From contig NBAY01000004.1 of NCBI GenBank assembly GCA_002794775.1, positions 1,506,616-1,570,615 of the forward strand: a stretch of DNA of 64,000 nucleotides. The letters are read 5' to 3'. The first letter of the stretch is position 1, and the number at the start of each line of letters is the position of its first letter. Positions 24,181 to 35,052 of the stretch are shown one piece after another. The notes below the pieces were generated by a model. It was given only the letters and a program-made list of their open reading frames with translations. It searched no databases and was not told where the DNA came from. Position numbers and translations under genes: made by a program. Source of the DNA: Porodaedalea pini (lineage: Eukaryota > Basidiomycota > Agaricomycetes > Hymenochaetales > Hymenochaetaceae).

Positions 24181-26351
24181 ATTCCACTAGCAGCTCCTTT
24201 AGCATCCGGAACTCTTGCCACTCGCCAATGTCTTACCTCATCGTTAACTCCTCAGATCTTATGCTCGTCCCTCCACACTATCTATCAGCCACCAATGGTG
24301 ATGAGAGCACCACGACATGGGCAGCACGATGCCCCGCACTTTGACGGTTCCAACACCAGGGACCTACCCCGTTACTTCGAGGATATTGAGTTCCTCGCCG
24401 ACGATCTCAATTGGGATGACAGATCGAAAGCCAAATACGCCAGGTACTACGCCTCAGCAGAAGTCGCTGAACTCTGGGAAACCTTGGACGAGTTCAAAGC
24501 CAACCCGATCATATGGAACAACATCAAGAAAGCAACCACCGGACTATACCCGAGCCTTGGAGCGGGACGACGCTACTCCCGCACCGAGTTTGAGCAAATG
24601 GTCATTGACTGAGCTGAACAAGGGATTCGCTCTTGCGAAGATCTGGGACAGTATAAGCGAGATTTTGTAGTTCGATCTGACTATCTTATCGCGAAAGATA
24701 AGCTCACCGAGCCAGAATCCCAGCATGCATTCCTGAGAGGAATCACCGGCGACTTACATACAGCGCTTCTTCAGCGCTTAGAGATCAAGGAGTCCGATCA
24801 TGAAGAAGGCGACCCCTACAAAATCGAAACTATTGTCCAGCACGCTGACTTCATCCTCGGAGGAGCATCATTCAGTGGCTCAACGGCTCAGGCGCCACAT
24901 ACCTCGACTTCCAGCAGCTCGATTACCATCAAAAAGGAGGAGGTCGATCTCAGCACAGTCATGGAAACACTCAAGAGCTTCCAAGTCCAGCTCGACGCCA
25001 TGGGATGAGGATCAGGTATGACTAGAAGCAATGCACCAGTCTCGACGTCACCAGCAGTACCTGTACCTTCACAGCCACAAAACCCAGGGTGCACGTTCTG
25101 TGGGGAGCTAAGCCATTTCATTCAATCTTGCCCAAAAGTCCTTGAATATATCCAGAACGGCAAGTGCACACGCAACACGGAAGGACGAGTTACCCTGGCC
25201 AACGGGAGCTTCATCCCGAGCACAGTCCCTGGACGAACAATCATGGAACATATTGATGGATTCCTAGGAAAAGATCAAGTCGTGCATACAGTCAACTTAG
25301 TCGAAGTCGCCGACTCCAAAACTACATTCCCTGAACCCGTTCTCATGGCCTCAGCGACGATTGAAGAGATCCCGGAAGATGAATACGAGGTAGAGAGACT
25401 CGAGGTATTGCTAGGAGAAGCAAGGAGGAGGACCAGTGCGGTGTGAAAAGCTAAGTTCGACGGAGTACAAGTCCCCCCTAAACCGACTGCGCCCCCTAGA
25501 ACAGAACCCAAGACAACTCCAGTCCCCGCAGCGAAGCCAGAGGCCTCGACCCGCCCAGCAAAGCTGCAGCCCACTGATGCACCCAAGACGTCATCTATGC
25601 AGCCGCAGTACCGCTACGTGTCCCCAGTCGAAGACGCTGCGGTCGTGCAGACAGTCCTCACTCACTCTCTCGACTCAAACATCACCATCTCACAATGAGA
25701 ACTGTTAGCTCTGGCCCCCAACGTACAAAAACAGATGAAAGACCTTACCATGACAAAGCATTTGACAGTAGGAGATGTCCATCTGGTCGGGGCAGGTGGA
25801 ATGAGCGCAATGAGCACAATGCATGGAATGCCCAGAACCGGCCACCCTGGCTCGTCCTGGTCCACCAACGGCCTCGTCGCACACAGCGCATGCCTGGATC
25901 ACGACATAGGACCAGCTGCTGAAGAATGTCTGCCGCTACAGACAGTTAAGGCAATTTTTGCAGATGCATTGGAAGTCGAATGTATTCTCGACCAAGGTGC
26001 CATCGTTTGCCTCATTCACGAAGACATATGGGAGAAATTAGGTATCCATCTACGCACTGACCAGTCAATGACTCTCGAGTCTGCCAATACAGGTCGTTCC
26101 TCTACGTTGGGGATGATCCAGAATGTCAAAGTATCTGTTGCTGGCGTCGACATTTCACTCCAAGCACAGGTAGTTTGAAACGCTCCCTTTGAGGCCCTAC
26201 TTGGTCGACCATTCTTCGCCATCACTGAGTGTGAAATGAAGGACTTCCTCTCAGGAGACCAGCATATCACGCTCACCGATCCATCCAAACGCTGGTGAAA
26301 ATGCAAGGTTGCAACTGGGGTCCGTACCATCACTCGCTTCAATAAGCAGTC

Positions 26352-26358
26352 GGGTTTT
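26352..26358 (+). promoter_or_regulatory. Candidate -1 ribosomal frameshift heptamer GGGTTTT
   Basis: In the gag-protease frame the bases read G GGT TTT, the X XXY YYZ pattern. The overlap of the two frames is only from after TAA 26343-26345 (pol frame) to TGA 26374-26376 (gag frame), and the heptamer lies inside it. A small possible hairpin CTGATG/CATCGG follows at 26373-26390. A simple decay indel cannot be excluded. Confidence 0.5.
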
Positions 26359-28370
26359 CAGTGGTCGAGGAACTGATGTCCCAGCATCGGAGAGATGACA
26401 AACAGCTTGCTATATGCGCTCCCAAAACTTCACATTCAGTATTTTCAATCTTAGACTCTACGATTCTGGTTTCTATTTATGAACAACGCCATCGCCACCT
26501 TTTCTTTTCACCAGATAACTTATCCCTCAACATCAACAACACTCAATACAACTTGTGCGTCCTCAAAACCCCAGATGGCGCCAATCCCACAGTTCTGGCC
26601 TACAAGAAAGTCGCCAATAAGGTTCGCCCCATTGCTGGAACGCTCCCCAAGGAATTCAGGATCGTGCGATGCAAGCATCCCAGCCCGCTAGAAGAGATGC
26701 CAGTACTCCCTACCAAACCTTTTGCTTTTACACCAACCGGCAAGTTTACACAGGAACGAGCCAACACTTTTGACGTCGATCCCTGCGAATTTCTGTGGCC
26801 CGAGGAACGGAAGCTAGTCATCAACTTAATCATGTTACAAGAAGGGGCACTAGCCTGGGTAGAGACTGATCGAGGAGCGTTGGACCCACGTTGGTTCGAC
26901 CCAGTATGCATTCCAACAGTTCTGCACGTTCCGTGGGTCCACAGGAACATTCCCATTCCGCCAGGAATTCGAGAAGCGACGATCAAGCTTTTACGTGAGA
27001 AGATCGACGCCGGAGTTTACAAGCCCTCGAACTCGTCTTACCGATCACAGATGTTTTCGGTTATGAAGAAGGACGGAGTCTCGCTTTGCTTCATCCACGA
27101 TCTGCAAGATCTCAATAGAATTACAATACGCGATGCGGCTGTACCCCCAAACGTCGACATGCTTGCCGAGCAATTTGGTGGCCAAGCCTGCTACACCGAA
27201 CTGGATCTCTTCGTCACCTTCGACCAGCGAACCTTGCACGAAAGCTCCCAGGATCTGACTACCTTCCAGATGCCCCTAGGAACGTTTCGTCTCACCGTAC
27301 TCCCCATGGGGTACACGAATTTGCTTCAAATTCTTCACAACAACCTCACGTTCATTCTGCAAGATGAGATCCTGGAAGTTACGACCCCCTACGCTGACGA
27401 CGTTATGGCCAGAGGACCAAAGACACAGTACGAACTCCCCGATGGATCATACGAAACAATCCCTGAGAACCCAGGGATTTGACACTTCGTCTGGGAGCAT
27501 CTCCAGGACGTCAACCGAATCCTTCAACGAGTCAAAGTTGTGGGAGGAACTTTCTCAGCTAAAAAGCTATGTATATGCACCCCATACGGCATTATTGTTG
27601 GTCACAAGTGCACTTACCAGGGTCGAGAACCAGACGACTCTAAGATTCAGAAGGTCCGTGACTGGCCATCGTGTTGCACAGTCACTGAGGTCAAGGGATT
27701 TCTTGGTACAGCAGGAGTCTTACGAGTCTTTATCAAGGACTTTGCCAAGATGGCTCGCCCGCTCATTCATCTGATGAAGAAGAACATAATTTTCGACTGG
27801 GGAATTGAAGAACAGGACGCCATGGACGCTCTCAAGGAAGCAGTTATGAAGTGCCTGGCCCTCTGTGCTATTGACTACCAGTCAGATCTCGAGGTCATAC
27901 TCGCTGTCGACTCATCCATCATTGGAGTCGGCTGGACGCTTGGCCAGGAGCACACTGACAGCTGTCGACATATCAACAGGTTTGGGTCCATCAACTGGAA
28001 CTCGGTCCAAGCTACGTATTCTCAGCCAAAAATTGAGTTATTTGGTCTATTCCAAGCCCTGCGAGCTAACCGTCTCTTTCTCATTGGAGTCCGCAAGCTC
28101 ATCATGGAAATGGACACAGCATACATCAAAGGGATGATCAACAACCCCAATTTACAACCTAACGCTACCATCAATAGGTGGATCGCCGGCATTCTTTTGT
28201 TCTCATTCATCCTACAACACATACCAGCTTTGGAGTTCACCGGCACAGACAGATTGTCTCGTAGGCGTGCTGCACCAACCGATCCACAAGAAGAGGATGA
28301 CTACAAGGCATGGATTGACAAAGCATACGCATTTATCTTAGGTCCAGCTTATTCTGTTGGTTCCACCTAT

Positions 28371-28424
28371 GCAACAAACGGATCGAATGCAACGGACGCA
28401 ATGAACGGAACACCCGGAACAGGC
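28371..28424 (+). repeat. 9-bp-period motif array inside E pol (six units)
   Basis: GCAACAAAC, GGATCGAAT, GCAACGGAC, GCAATGAAC, GGAACACCC and GGAACAGGC sit head to tail, encoding an ATNGSNATDAMNGTPGTG stretch in a linker before the integrase zinc finger. A similar array of five units lies at 25798-25842 in the gag-protease frame. Confidence 0.8.
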
Positions 28425-29852
28425 AATCTGGAATTGTTCCCAGCCTCCAACTCGGCGCATGCCAAGGATCATTGTCTCGATGATGTAAAATGCTTCTTAG
28501 AAGACCCACTGCTAATTTCTTCGATCCCAGAGAAGGACATCCCTGCACTAGTCAGGTACACAATGGGATTCTTTGTTCGAGCTGGAAAGCTGTGGCGGAA
28601 AGCACAGAACAAGTGGCACCAGGTAGTCATCGAACCGGAACATCGATGGACACTTGTCAAAGCCACCCACGATGACCTCAGACATAAGGGAGTATATTTG
28701 GTACGAGCCAGACTCCTCGATTGGTTCTGGTGGCCTTCCCTTGGACACGACGTCAAGCACTACGTTAAGACGTGCCACAAATGCCAGATCAGGCAGACGA
28801 AGCAAGTTCTTATTCCACCAATGGTCCCGTCCATCGCTCCCCTATTCTCGAAGGTCCACATCAACACAAAAGTCATGCCAAAAGCAGGAGGTTATCGCTA
28901 CATTGTCCATGCATGATGCTCACTTTCAGGATACCCTGAGTTCCGTCTCCTCTGCTCTGAAATTGGCAAAGTGATCAGCCAGTTCATATTTGAGGATATA
29001 CTCTGCTTCTTCGGAGCTTGCCCAGAACTTGTCACCGACAACGGAAAGCCATTCATTGCTGCGCTGGATTGGCTGAAGGGTCGCTATCACATCAATCACA
29101 TCCGTATTTCAGCTTACAACTCACGCACTAACGGGCTAATCGAACGAAAGCATTTTGATGTCCAGGAAGCTCTCATGAAAGCTGCAGAAGGAAATGAGAA
29201 GTGTTGGCATGAGCACACTCACTCAGTATTTTGGGCCAAATGAATTACTATCCTACGAGCTACAGGACTGTCACCGTACTTCATGGTCCATGGAGTAGAA
29301 CTGCTGCTCCCCTTCAATATCTCTGAAGCTACGTATCTCGTACCCCCAATTGAGTCCCCGCTCTCTACTACTGAACTCGTCTCCATCCGAGCTCGCCAGC
29401 TTCAAAAATGCCCCGAGGATTTAGAAGCTATCGCCAAGAAGGTCAGCGATGCCAGGCACACGTACGCAAGACAGTTCGAGGAGGCAAACCGACATCTTAT
29501 TAAAGACTATGACTTCCAACCAGGATGACTCGTTCTTCTTAGGAACTCACAAATGAAAATGGAACTCAATCAAAAGACGAAACCTCGGTACCTTGGCCCT
29601 TACGTGGTTGTTCAAAAAACGGAGGGAGGATCGTATATCGTGGTGGAACTCAATGGGGCAGTTTCCTGCCTTAGAATCACTGTGTTTCAACTTATTCCCT
29701 ACTTCCCCCATTCTAATCTTTCGGTTCCAGTTACCAAACTCATAGAAGACTCTGAGGAAGAGCTCGAAATGATGAACGATGCCCAAGAGCAAGACGAGGA
29801 CCAGAACGACGTCTCAGATGTCAATTCTGAGTCTGTTGACTCTGATGCCTAG

Positions 29853-30360
29853 GCTTCACCTCTGATCTGCTCTGAGGACTCCATGTATGCACCTTTCTTC
29901 TTTAATTCTCCATCATCTCTTCTCATCATCCTATCCTATTAATCTGCTTGGGCACGCATTCAACTGCAAGCCGTTTTTGAGCGTTCCGGCTGTTCCGCTG
30001 GTTCCATCCCAATTTATCTCTTCACTTCATTTTGACTCCCCTGGCATTTCCTTGCCCCATTTCTTTTCCTTAACAACAACCCTAACACAAAACTCGGAAA
30101 ACATTTAATTCAAAAACAAAATTATAGAAGTACAAATTTTTTTTCTTTTTTCTGTTTTCTTTTTTTTGACTAAATAGAGGGTTCCGTGCGTTGCGTGCGT
30201 TCTGCGCATCCTGACTCTACCTCACCTTTCCCTTCCCCTTTCCTTTCCCCGAGCCTTCTTCCCAATCCCGTCTCGACCCCTGAGCCCACTGCATCGACAC
30301 GACGTTAGACCGCATGGCGGCTGCTCTATCTCGCAGCAACGCTGCCTGCCGCTCCAGCAC
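29853..30360. other. E-element region after pol, no gene seen
   Basis: AT- and pyrimidine-rich, with a T-rich tract at 30137-30170. Two short arrays of the 9-bp motif occur: 29983-30009 (three units) and 30181-30207 (three units). Confidence 0.6.
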
Positions 30361-31053
30361 TCAAGCATCCTGACCTAGGACAGACAACTCCCAATCTGAC
30401 TCCGCCTCCGACGAATGAACGGACAGCTCCTCAACCCCGTCATCAAACGAGCTGACCCTGACACTAGAACGAGCCAGACGACTAGGCCCAGCTGTCACTG
30501 GACCTGTTGGTGGTCTCGTTGACACTCTCGTCGATGCTCTCGCAGGAGCCCTTGTCGACGCTCCAGGAGGCAGCCTCACTGGAGTACTTGCGCCATGCTC
30601 GTAGCAGGTCCCGCAGACGACCTAGCAGCAGACCGCAACTGAGGAGGGGGAGCCTGCACAACCCACTCATGCATGACACGGTTCATCACCCAGCTATGCA
30701 TTGACAGCTTGCACCTGATCCGGAGCCTCCAACAACTTGTGCACACCTTCCCAGGAGTCCCAGTACACTCTATGCCTCGCATCAGGCACTGATCACAACC
30801 AGCAGAATGTATGTTGCTGCTGCTGTTGTCCTCGTCTTCCTTGGCCTCCTCATCATTGCTTCCCTCGCTGTCACTTCCCTTGCCGTCACTTCCTTCATTG
30901 TTGCTTCCTTCGGCGTCATCGTCAATGTCCTCGTCTTCATCCTCATCATCTTCACCATCGTTGACCTGACCCTTGTTGCTGCTGCTGTTGCTGTAGTCGC
31001 CCAAAGCAGCACTCATGGATTGACCCCACAAGCCAAGAACAATTGAGTCTGAG

Positions 31054-31486
31054 TGTTAGGACTCGAACTTTTCCCTTTTCCCTTTTCTTTTATTTTCCCT
31101 TTTACCATTTCTTTTCTTTCAATCGCTCCTTTTCATTATATTTAATCATCTTTTCAATCACTTTCCACACTCCTTTCACATGACCTTCATTCATTCCATG
31201 CTGTTCGTTTATGTAACATTAGGTAATATAGTCTCACGGTTGTCACTATATAAGGTCTCAGGAATCGCATGAACTCCTTGTTCTGCTTTTCCTCTTACCT
31301 CTGCGACGACCTAGGTGAGACTTGTCCCCCTTGTATTAGTTTAGACTTGTATTAATCCTCTTACCTCTGCGACAACCTAGCCTGAGTAAAGCGTGTCCCG
31401 AGTCCCCGCTCGAGTATAGCACGTCCCAGACGACAGTCAGCAGAGGCCTGCCCAGTCCGAGTCGTCTCCCAGACTCCTGCCTAACA
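31054..31486 (+). repeat. C-family solo LTR inside the antisense gene (433 bp)
   Basis: It runs TGTTAGGACTCG...GCCTAACA. The flanks CTGAG (31049-31053) and CCAAG (31487-31491) fit a single original CCGAG duplication, each side changed at the CpG. Confidence 0.9.
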
Positions 31487-31738
31487 CCAAGCCATTTCCC
31501 CCATAATCTGATTCCCTGTGACAACCAGGTGGAGGACTAGCAGGACTCTTGTCGACGACCATCCGAGTCGACTCTTTGCTTGGTGCCCGAGGAGGAATAA
31601 CCGGACAATGACGGGCGTGGGCAGCAGCATGAGTTGCCAACTCCTTTTTCACCCACACCTGCATCGAAGAAGTATGAGACGCATCACTCTGATTGTTCTC
31701 GATTGGTAGATCAGTTTCGTCAGGACCAGATCTCATCT

Positions 31739-31819
31739 GTTGTGCTTGTTGTGGTCGTTCCATCCGTTCTGTCCATTCCGCTTGTTGTGCCGGTTCCACC
31801 AGTTCCACCTGTTGCGTGT
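31739..31819 (+). repeat. 9-bp-period motif array, nine consecutive units
   Basis: Units read GTTGTGCTT, GTTGTGGTC, GTTCCATCC, GTTCTGTCC, ATTCCGCTT, GTTGTGCCG, GTTCCACCA, GTTCCACCT and GTTGCGTGT. On the minus strand they encode part of the antisense protein (VEPAQQAEWTERMERPQQ). Confidence 0.88.
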
Positions 31820-32607
31820 CTCTCGTCCAAGCGGAACCAGCCAGATCGCTTCTGCCAGGAGACCCAAGATCAGGCGCTGTTGGTTGGGCAGACATGCCGT
31901 GCCACATCATCGATATGGGGAGAGACTGCTGTCCAAACCGAATCAGCTCATCAAGCCGCTCAGTCTCACTAGCCTGATGAACTCGTTTGTGCTGATCAAA
32001 CGCAGCCAACTCCCGGTCCAACTCTGTACTCCCAGGTTCATTTCATGCCGTCGCCGCCATTTCTGCAGCTATCGCCGCATCAGCCAGGGCGTGCATGGTC
32101 TCGTTATCCCGCATTCCGTAGCAATCCCTCGCCGCATTCAGGTAGTCGTGCATCTGCTGCCAGCGACTCTCTGGCAGACGAGTCCACATGTCAAGACGGC
32201 GAACCTTGGTTGTACAGCAACGAAGCTCAGACCGCATGTACTAAACGAGAGTGTCAGGGATAGAGTCGCTCATGGTGAACGTTAATACTCACGTCAAAGT
32301 CTGCCAAGCCGACTATCCAGGCACGTACTACCTCTGGCGTCAACGACCACAACGGGAACTCCGACCACCGCTCGAGGATGCCTTGCTCCTATTCCCGAAC
32401 CTCTCACTTGAGCTGTGCCATCGCCTGGGAGCGCTCCGCCGAAAAGCCAAGCTGGTAAGACGACATCTTGATGTCATGATGGATGATGGTAAGAGAGAGG
32501 GTGCGGACCACATGAGGCCAATGTACAATGCCTTATCCCATGAACACGAGAGGATTCAGAAGGACAGAGTGACTAGGGACAGTCACTGTTTAAAATGCCC
32601 AAGGAGA

Positions 32608-33670
32608 TGTAACACCAACCGGTTTGTTGGGCACGGAATGAGCAGAACGCACGCGATGTATGTCACGAAGTCGAAGAGCCTTGACTTGGCAATCGAGCAA
32701 AGCAGTACACCCGGATCGGTGGAGATTACCCGAACGCAGAATGCACGCAACAACCGGATTGCACGCATCAGCTACTCGGACCAACCCCAGTGCACTTATC
32801 TGTGTGTGTGTCCTCTCGACCCTGCCAAAGGTTCGTTCATTTGCCTTTGTCTAACGAACATGTGCCAGCCCGGCATTGGTCATTCCGGCTCCGTACAAAG
32901 GATCCCGAAGCTCACCGACGCTACGCCAAGTCAACACGTGCCATCCCCACCTTTCAGTAGTTCAGATCGTGGAGCCACTCAAAGGAACACTCAGGAGGCT
33001 TTATTTTGCCTTTCATGTTTACACAGGACACTTGTTTAGTATTTATAGAGCACCGGATGTTGTAGATAGAACAGCAATTCCACCCCTGAGTTTCGATGCC
33101 TAACTTTGTGTGATATCTCTCAGGACGGTCTCTAGGTACTCCTCAGAGCCTTAGTGACTTGAATCGCTCACCTCGACTTCATTTTATTCGTGTTGCGCTC
33201 GTTGCGCTCATTCCATCTGTTCTGTCTTTGCCTTGTTCCGCTTTGTTCTCGTTACCTCGACTTCACTCCCTCTCGTCTCTTATCTTCTGATTTAAGTCCC
33301 GTATCTCACCCCGCTCTCTGATACTCCAGACGATGTCTGTTGAGCACAGGGACTAGCCATCCATCCCGAGGACAATCCCGCTCTGAGAAATCGCACTAGT
33401 ATTAGCGTGTCTCCGTGTCTTCCAACACAGCCACCAATGATCCCCCACACATCTCGAGCACTCCACCGGCGCTATGCTTTGAACACTTCCCTACTAGTAC
33501 GCTTCACCGATTCTGTTGCCCCTGACACACCAGAACGCATGCAACCCAAACCCTGTGATCTGGAACCCACGGAACTTGACCGGAACGAGGGTATTGACCC
33601 ACTAGACACATCTCCCTCAAACTCATTCATCTTATTCCCATTCACTGACAACCGGAACTCAGTATTATCA
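32608..33670 (+). repeat. 3' LTR of element E (1,063 bp)
   Basis: It runs TGTAACACC...GTATTATCA, close to the 5' LTR but with a short deletion near 33000 (where GGCTCAGTGGTAGG is missing). It is directly followed by C-family gag sequence. Confidence 0.88.
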
Positions 33671-34600
33671 GTGGCCAACTGGGTCACTTCAAGGACAAGT
33701 GCCCACAAGGACAGGGAATCGTGCAGCGTATGCTGCAGATGATGGCGCCCGGCAAACGTCGCCTCCTCACCGACGAGCTAGGTGCAATGAAGGAATCGGC
33801 ATTTGAGGAAGTCATAGACACTCGAAGGTCAACAGTGGAGGACTATGTGGAAGAGGAGGGAGATGACGAAGAGGTCGTTGACTCACAGGGTTTTGCAAGT
33901 GGTCAGGCATAGCCATCAGGGCGACTGACCGAGAAGAACAAGGAACTTCAAATCGAGATCCACTAAAATATAACCAACTGTCTGTACAATACGTAGATGC
34001 AAACGACATCAATGGTTTTCCTGATTATGAAGTCCCCACCGGTGTGAACAAGAATAGCGAGTACGAGCAACTGTTCATGAGGGGAACTGGCAGACGCCAG
34101 CTGGACCTCCTCCTGAATGTCAGATGTAATGTGGAGGGTGAGACGAGGGAGGTAGATGCGCATGCACTTGTGGATTCGGGGTGTATGGGATCGTGCATTG
34201 ATGTGAGGTTCATCGAACACTATGGGTTGGAAACCAAGTGCTACATCAGACCCCTTGTGGTGCTCAATGCGGACAGCACGCACAACAAGGCCGGTCTGAT
34301 CGAGAGATACGTTGATGTTGAGTTAATGATTGGACATCACAAGGAAAGGACAGTCCTTGTGGTGACATCCCTGGCATCATCAAACATCTTCCTGGGCTAT
34401 GACTGGCTTCAACACCACAACCCAGAAGTTGACTGGAAAACAGGTTCAATTGAATTCACCTGTTGTCCAGAGGAGTGTGCAATCGAGAAGGAGGTTGTGG
34501 AAGAGATGAGGAGGGTGAGAGAGGTGTGAATGGACAAGGCGTCCTGGCCCGCATACCTCAACGACTTCGCCGACATTTTCAGCGAAAAAGGCTTCGAGAA
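33671..34600 (+). pseudogene. C2 Gag end and protease
   Basis: It begins with the end of the zinc knuckle (GQLGHFKDKCPQG in the joined frame). An acidic tail follows (33720-33912), then the protease: RRQLDLLLNVRCN, catalytic ALVDSGCMGS near 34165, and NIFLGYDWL near 34390. Unlike in C1 the DSG site is intact. The frame stops with TGA after the REV segment (near 34527) and continues as the MDKASWPAYLNDFADIF linker toward RT. Confidence 0.85.
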
Positions 34601-34605
34601 ACTGC

Positions 34606-35047
34606 TGTTAGGTGGGAGTCCGGGAGACTACTTGGACTGGGCAGGCCTCGGTTGACTGTCATCTGGGACGTGCTATACTCGAGCGGGGACTCAGGACATG
34701 CTGTACTCAGGCTAGGTCGTCACGGAGGTAAGAGGATTAATACAATGTACTCTACTACAGGAGGGGGACGTGGTCTCACCTAGGTCATCACGGAGGTAAG
34801 AGGAAAAGCAGAACAGGTGTTCAGATGTGATTCCTCTTCCTTATATACAGTGATCACCTTGTGAGAACTGGTTGCCCCTTTGTCTAAGATTACATAAAAG
34901 GGAGCGGAATGGAACAAATGAAGGTCATGTGAAAGGAGTGTGGGAAATGATTAAAAAGATGATTAATTATAAATGAAAAGGAGCGATTAAAAGAAAAGAA
35001 ATGATAGAAGGAAAAATAAAAAGAAAGGAGAAGTTCGAGTCCTGACA
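34606..35047 (-). repeat. C-family solo LTR with perfect ACTGC duplication (442 bp)
   Basis: It is flanked by ACTGC at 34601-34605 and 35048-35052. It is inserted, in opposite orientation, into the protease-RT linker of C2, a member of its own family. Confidence 0.95.
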
Positions 35048-35052
35048 ACTGC

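Larger units (their letters stand above)
23518..26376 (+). pseudogene. Element E Gag-protease (one frame, six internal TGA)
   Basis: A single frame starts ATG at 23518, 30 bases after the LTR. It has a Ser/Pro-rich N-terminus with an 18-bp minisatellite (PSDL repeats, residues about 150-222), then a Gag core (HFDGSNTRDLPRYFEDIEFLA near 24340-24400), a CCHC knuckle (CTFCGELSHFIQSC near 25100) and a protease-like segment (ILDQGAIVCLI near 25990, LLGRPFFAI near 26200). The expected catalytic DSG/DTG reads DQG here. Internal stops at 24610, 25006, 25444, 25696, 26176 and 26296 are all TGA. The frame ends at TGA 26374, overlapping the pol frame. Confidence 0.85.
26346..29852 (+). pseudogene. Element E Pol: RT, RNase H, integrase
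   Basis: The frame is -1 relative to gag and is open apart from four TGA codons (27480, 28914, 29241, 29526); it ends at TAG 29850. RT has MKKDGVSLCFIHDLQDLN, ELDLFVTFDQR, VLPMGYTN and the catalytic YADD near 27398. RNase H has LAVDSSIIGVGW near 27900. The integrase zinc finger is H-x3-H (HDDLRH near 28670) to CHKC near 28780, and the core shows LVTDNGKPF near 29033 and the NGLIERKHFD segment. A GPYVV module lies near 29600 and an acidic tail follows. No chromodomain is visible, unlike families A-C. Four CGA-to-TGA changes would account for the four stops. Confidence 0.87.
30361..32466 (-). pseudogene. Antisense gene inside element E: Zn2Cys6-like protein (accessory ORF)
   Basis: It runs opposite to gag-pol. 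The likely start is ATG at 32464-32466 (MSSYQLGFSAERSQ). A 51 bp GTGAGT...TTTAG intron lies at 32239-32289. After splicing a Gln/Glu-rich helical region follows (WTRLPESRWQQMHDYL), then a long low-complexity part. A C-family solo LTR interrupts it at 31054-31486. Beyond it are an acidic Asp/Glu stretch (30830-30965) and a cluster C-x2-C-x6-C-x7-C-x2-C-x6-C (CDQC...CTSCW...C, 30712-30798), the spacing of fungal binuclear zinc DNA-binding domains. Point stops (for example TGA near 32044, TAG near 32390) and a frame change near 30578 show decay. Its role is unknown; a DNA-binding or regulatory product of the retroelement is an inference. Confidence 0.7.
22393..33670 (+). mobile_element. Element E: long Ty3/gypsy retrotransposon with antisense gene (11.3 kb)
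   Basis: Two E LTRs (22393-23487 and 32608-33670) bracket gag-protease, pol and a 2.7 kb non-gag/pol segment carrying an antisense gene. The sequence before the 3' LTR, GCCCAAGGAGA, fits a polypurine tract. The flanks are AGCGT (22388-22392, inside LTR D3) and GTGGC (33671-33675, inside a C element), so there is no target duplication. Either the two LTRs came from different insertions or the element arose by recombination. A C-family solo LTR (31054-31486) is nested inside. Confidence 0.8.

Noticed and set aside
23570..24221. Long overlapping reading frames on both strands (206 aa plus; 182 and 83 aa minus) with TDRSDG or PFRPIC repeats
   Set aside because: They are products of the stop-free 18-bp minisatellite read in other frames. 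The gag frame continues into recognisable Gag, the others do not.
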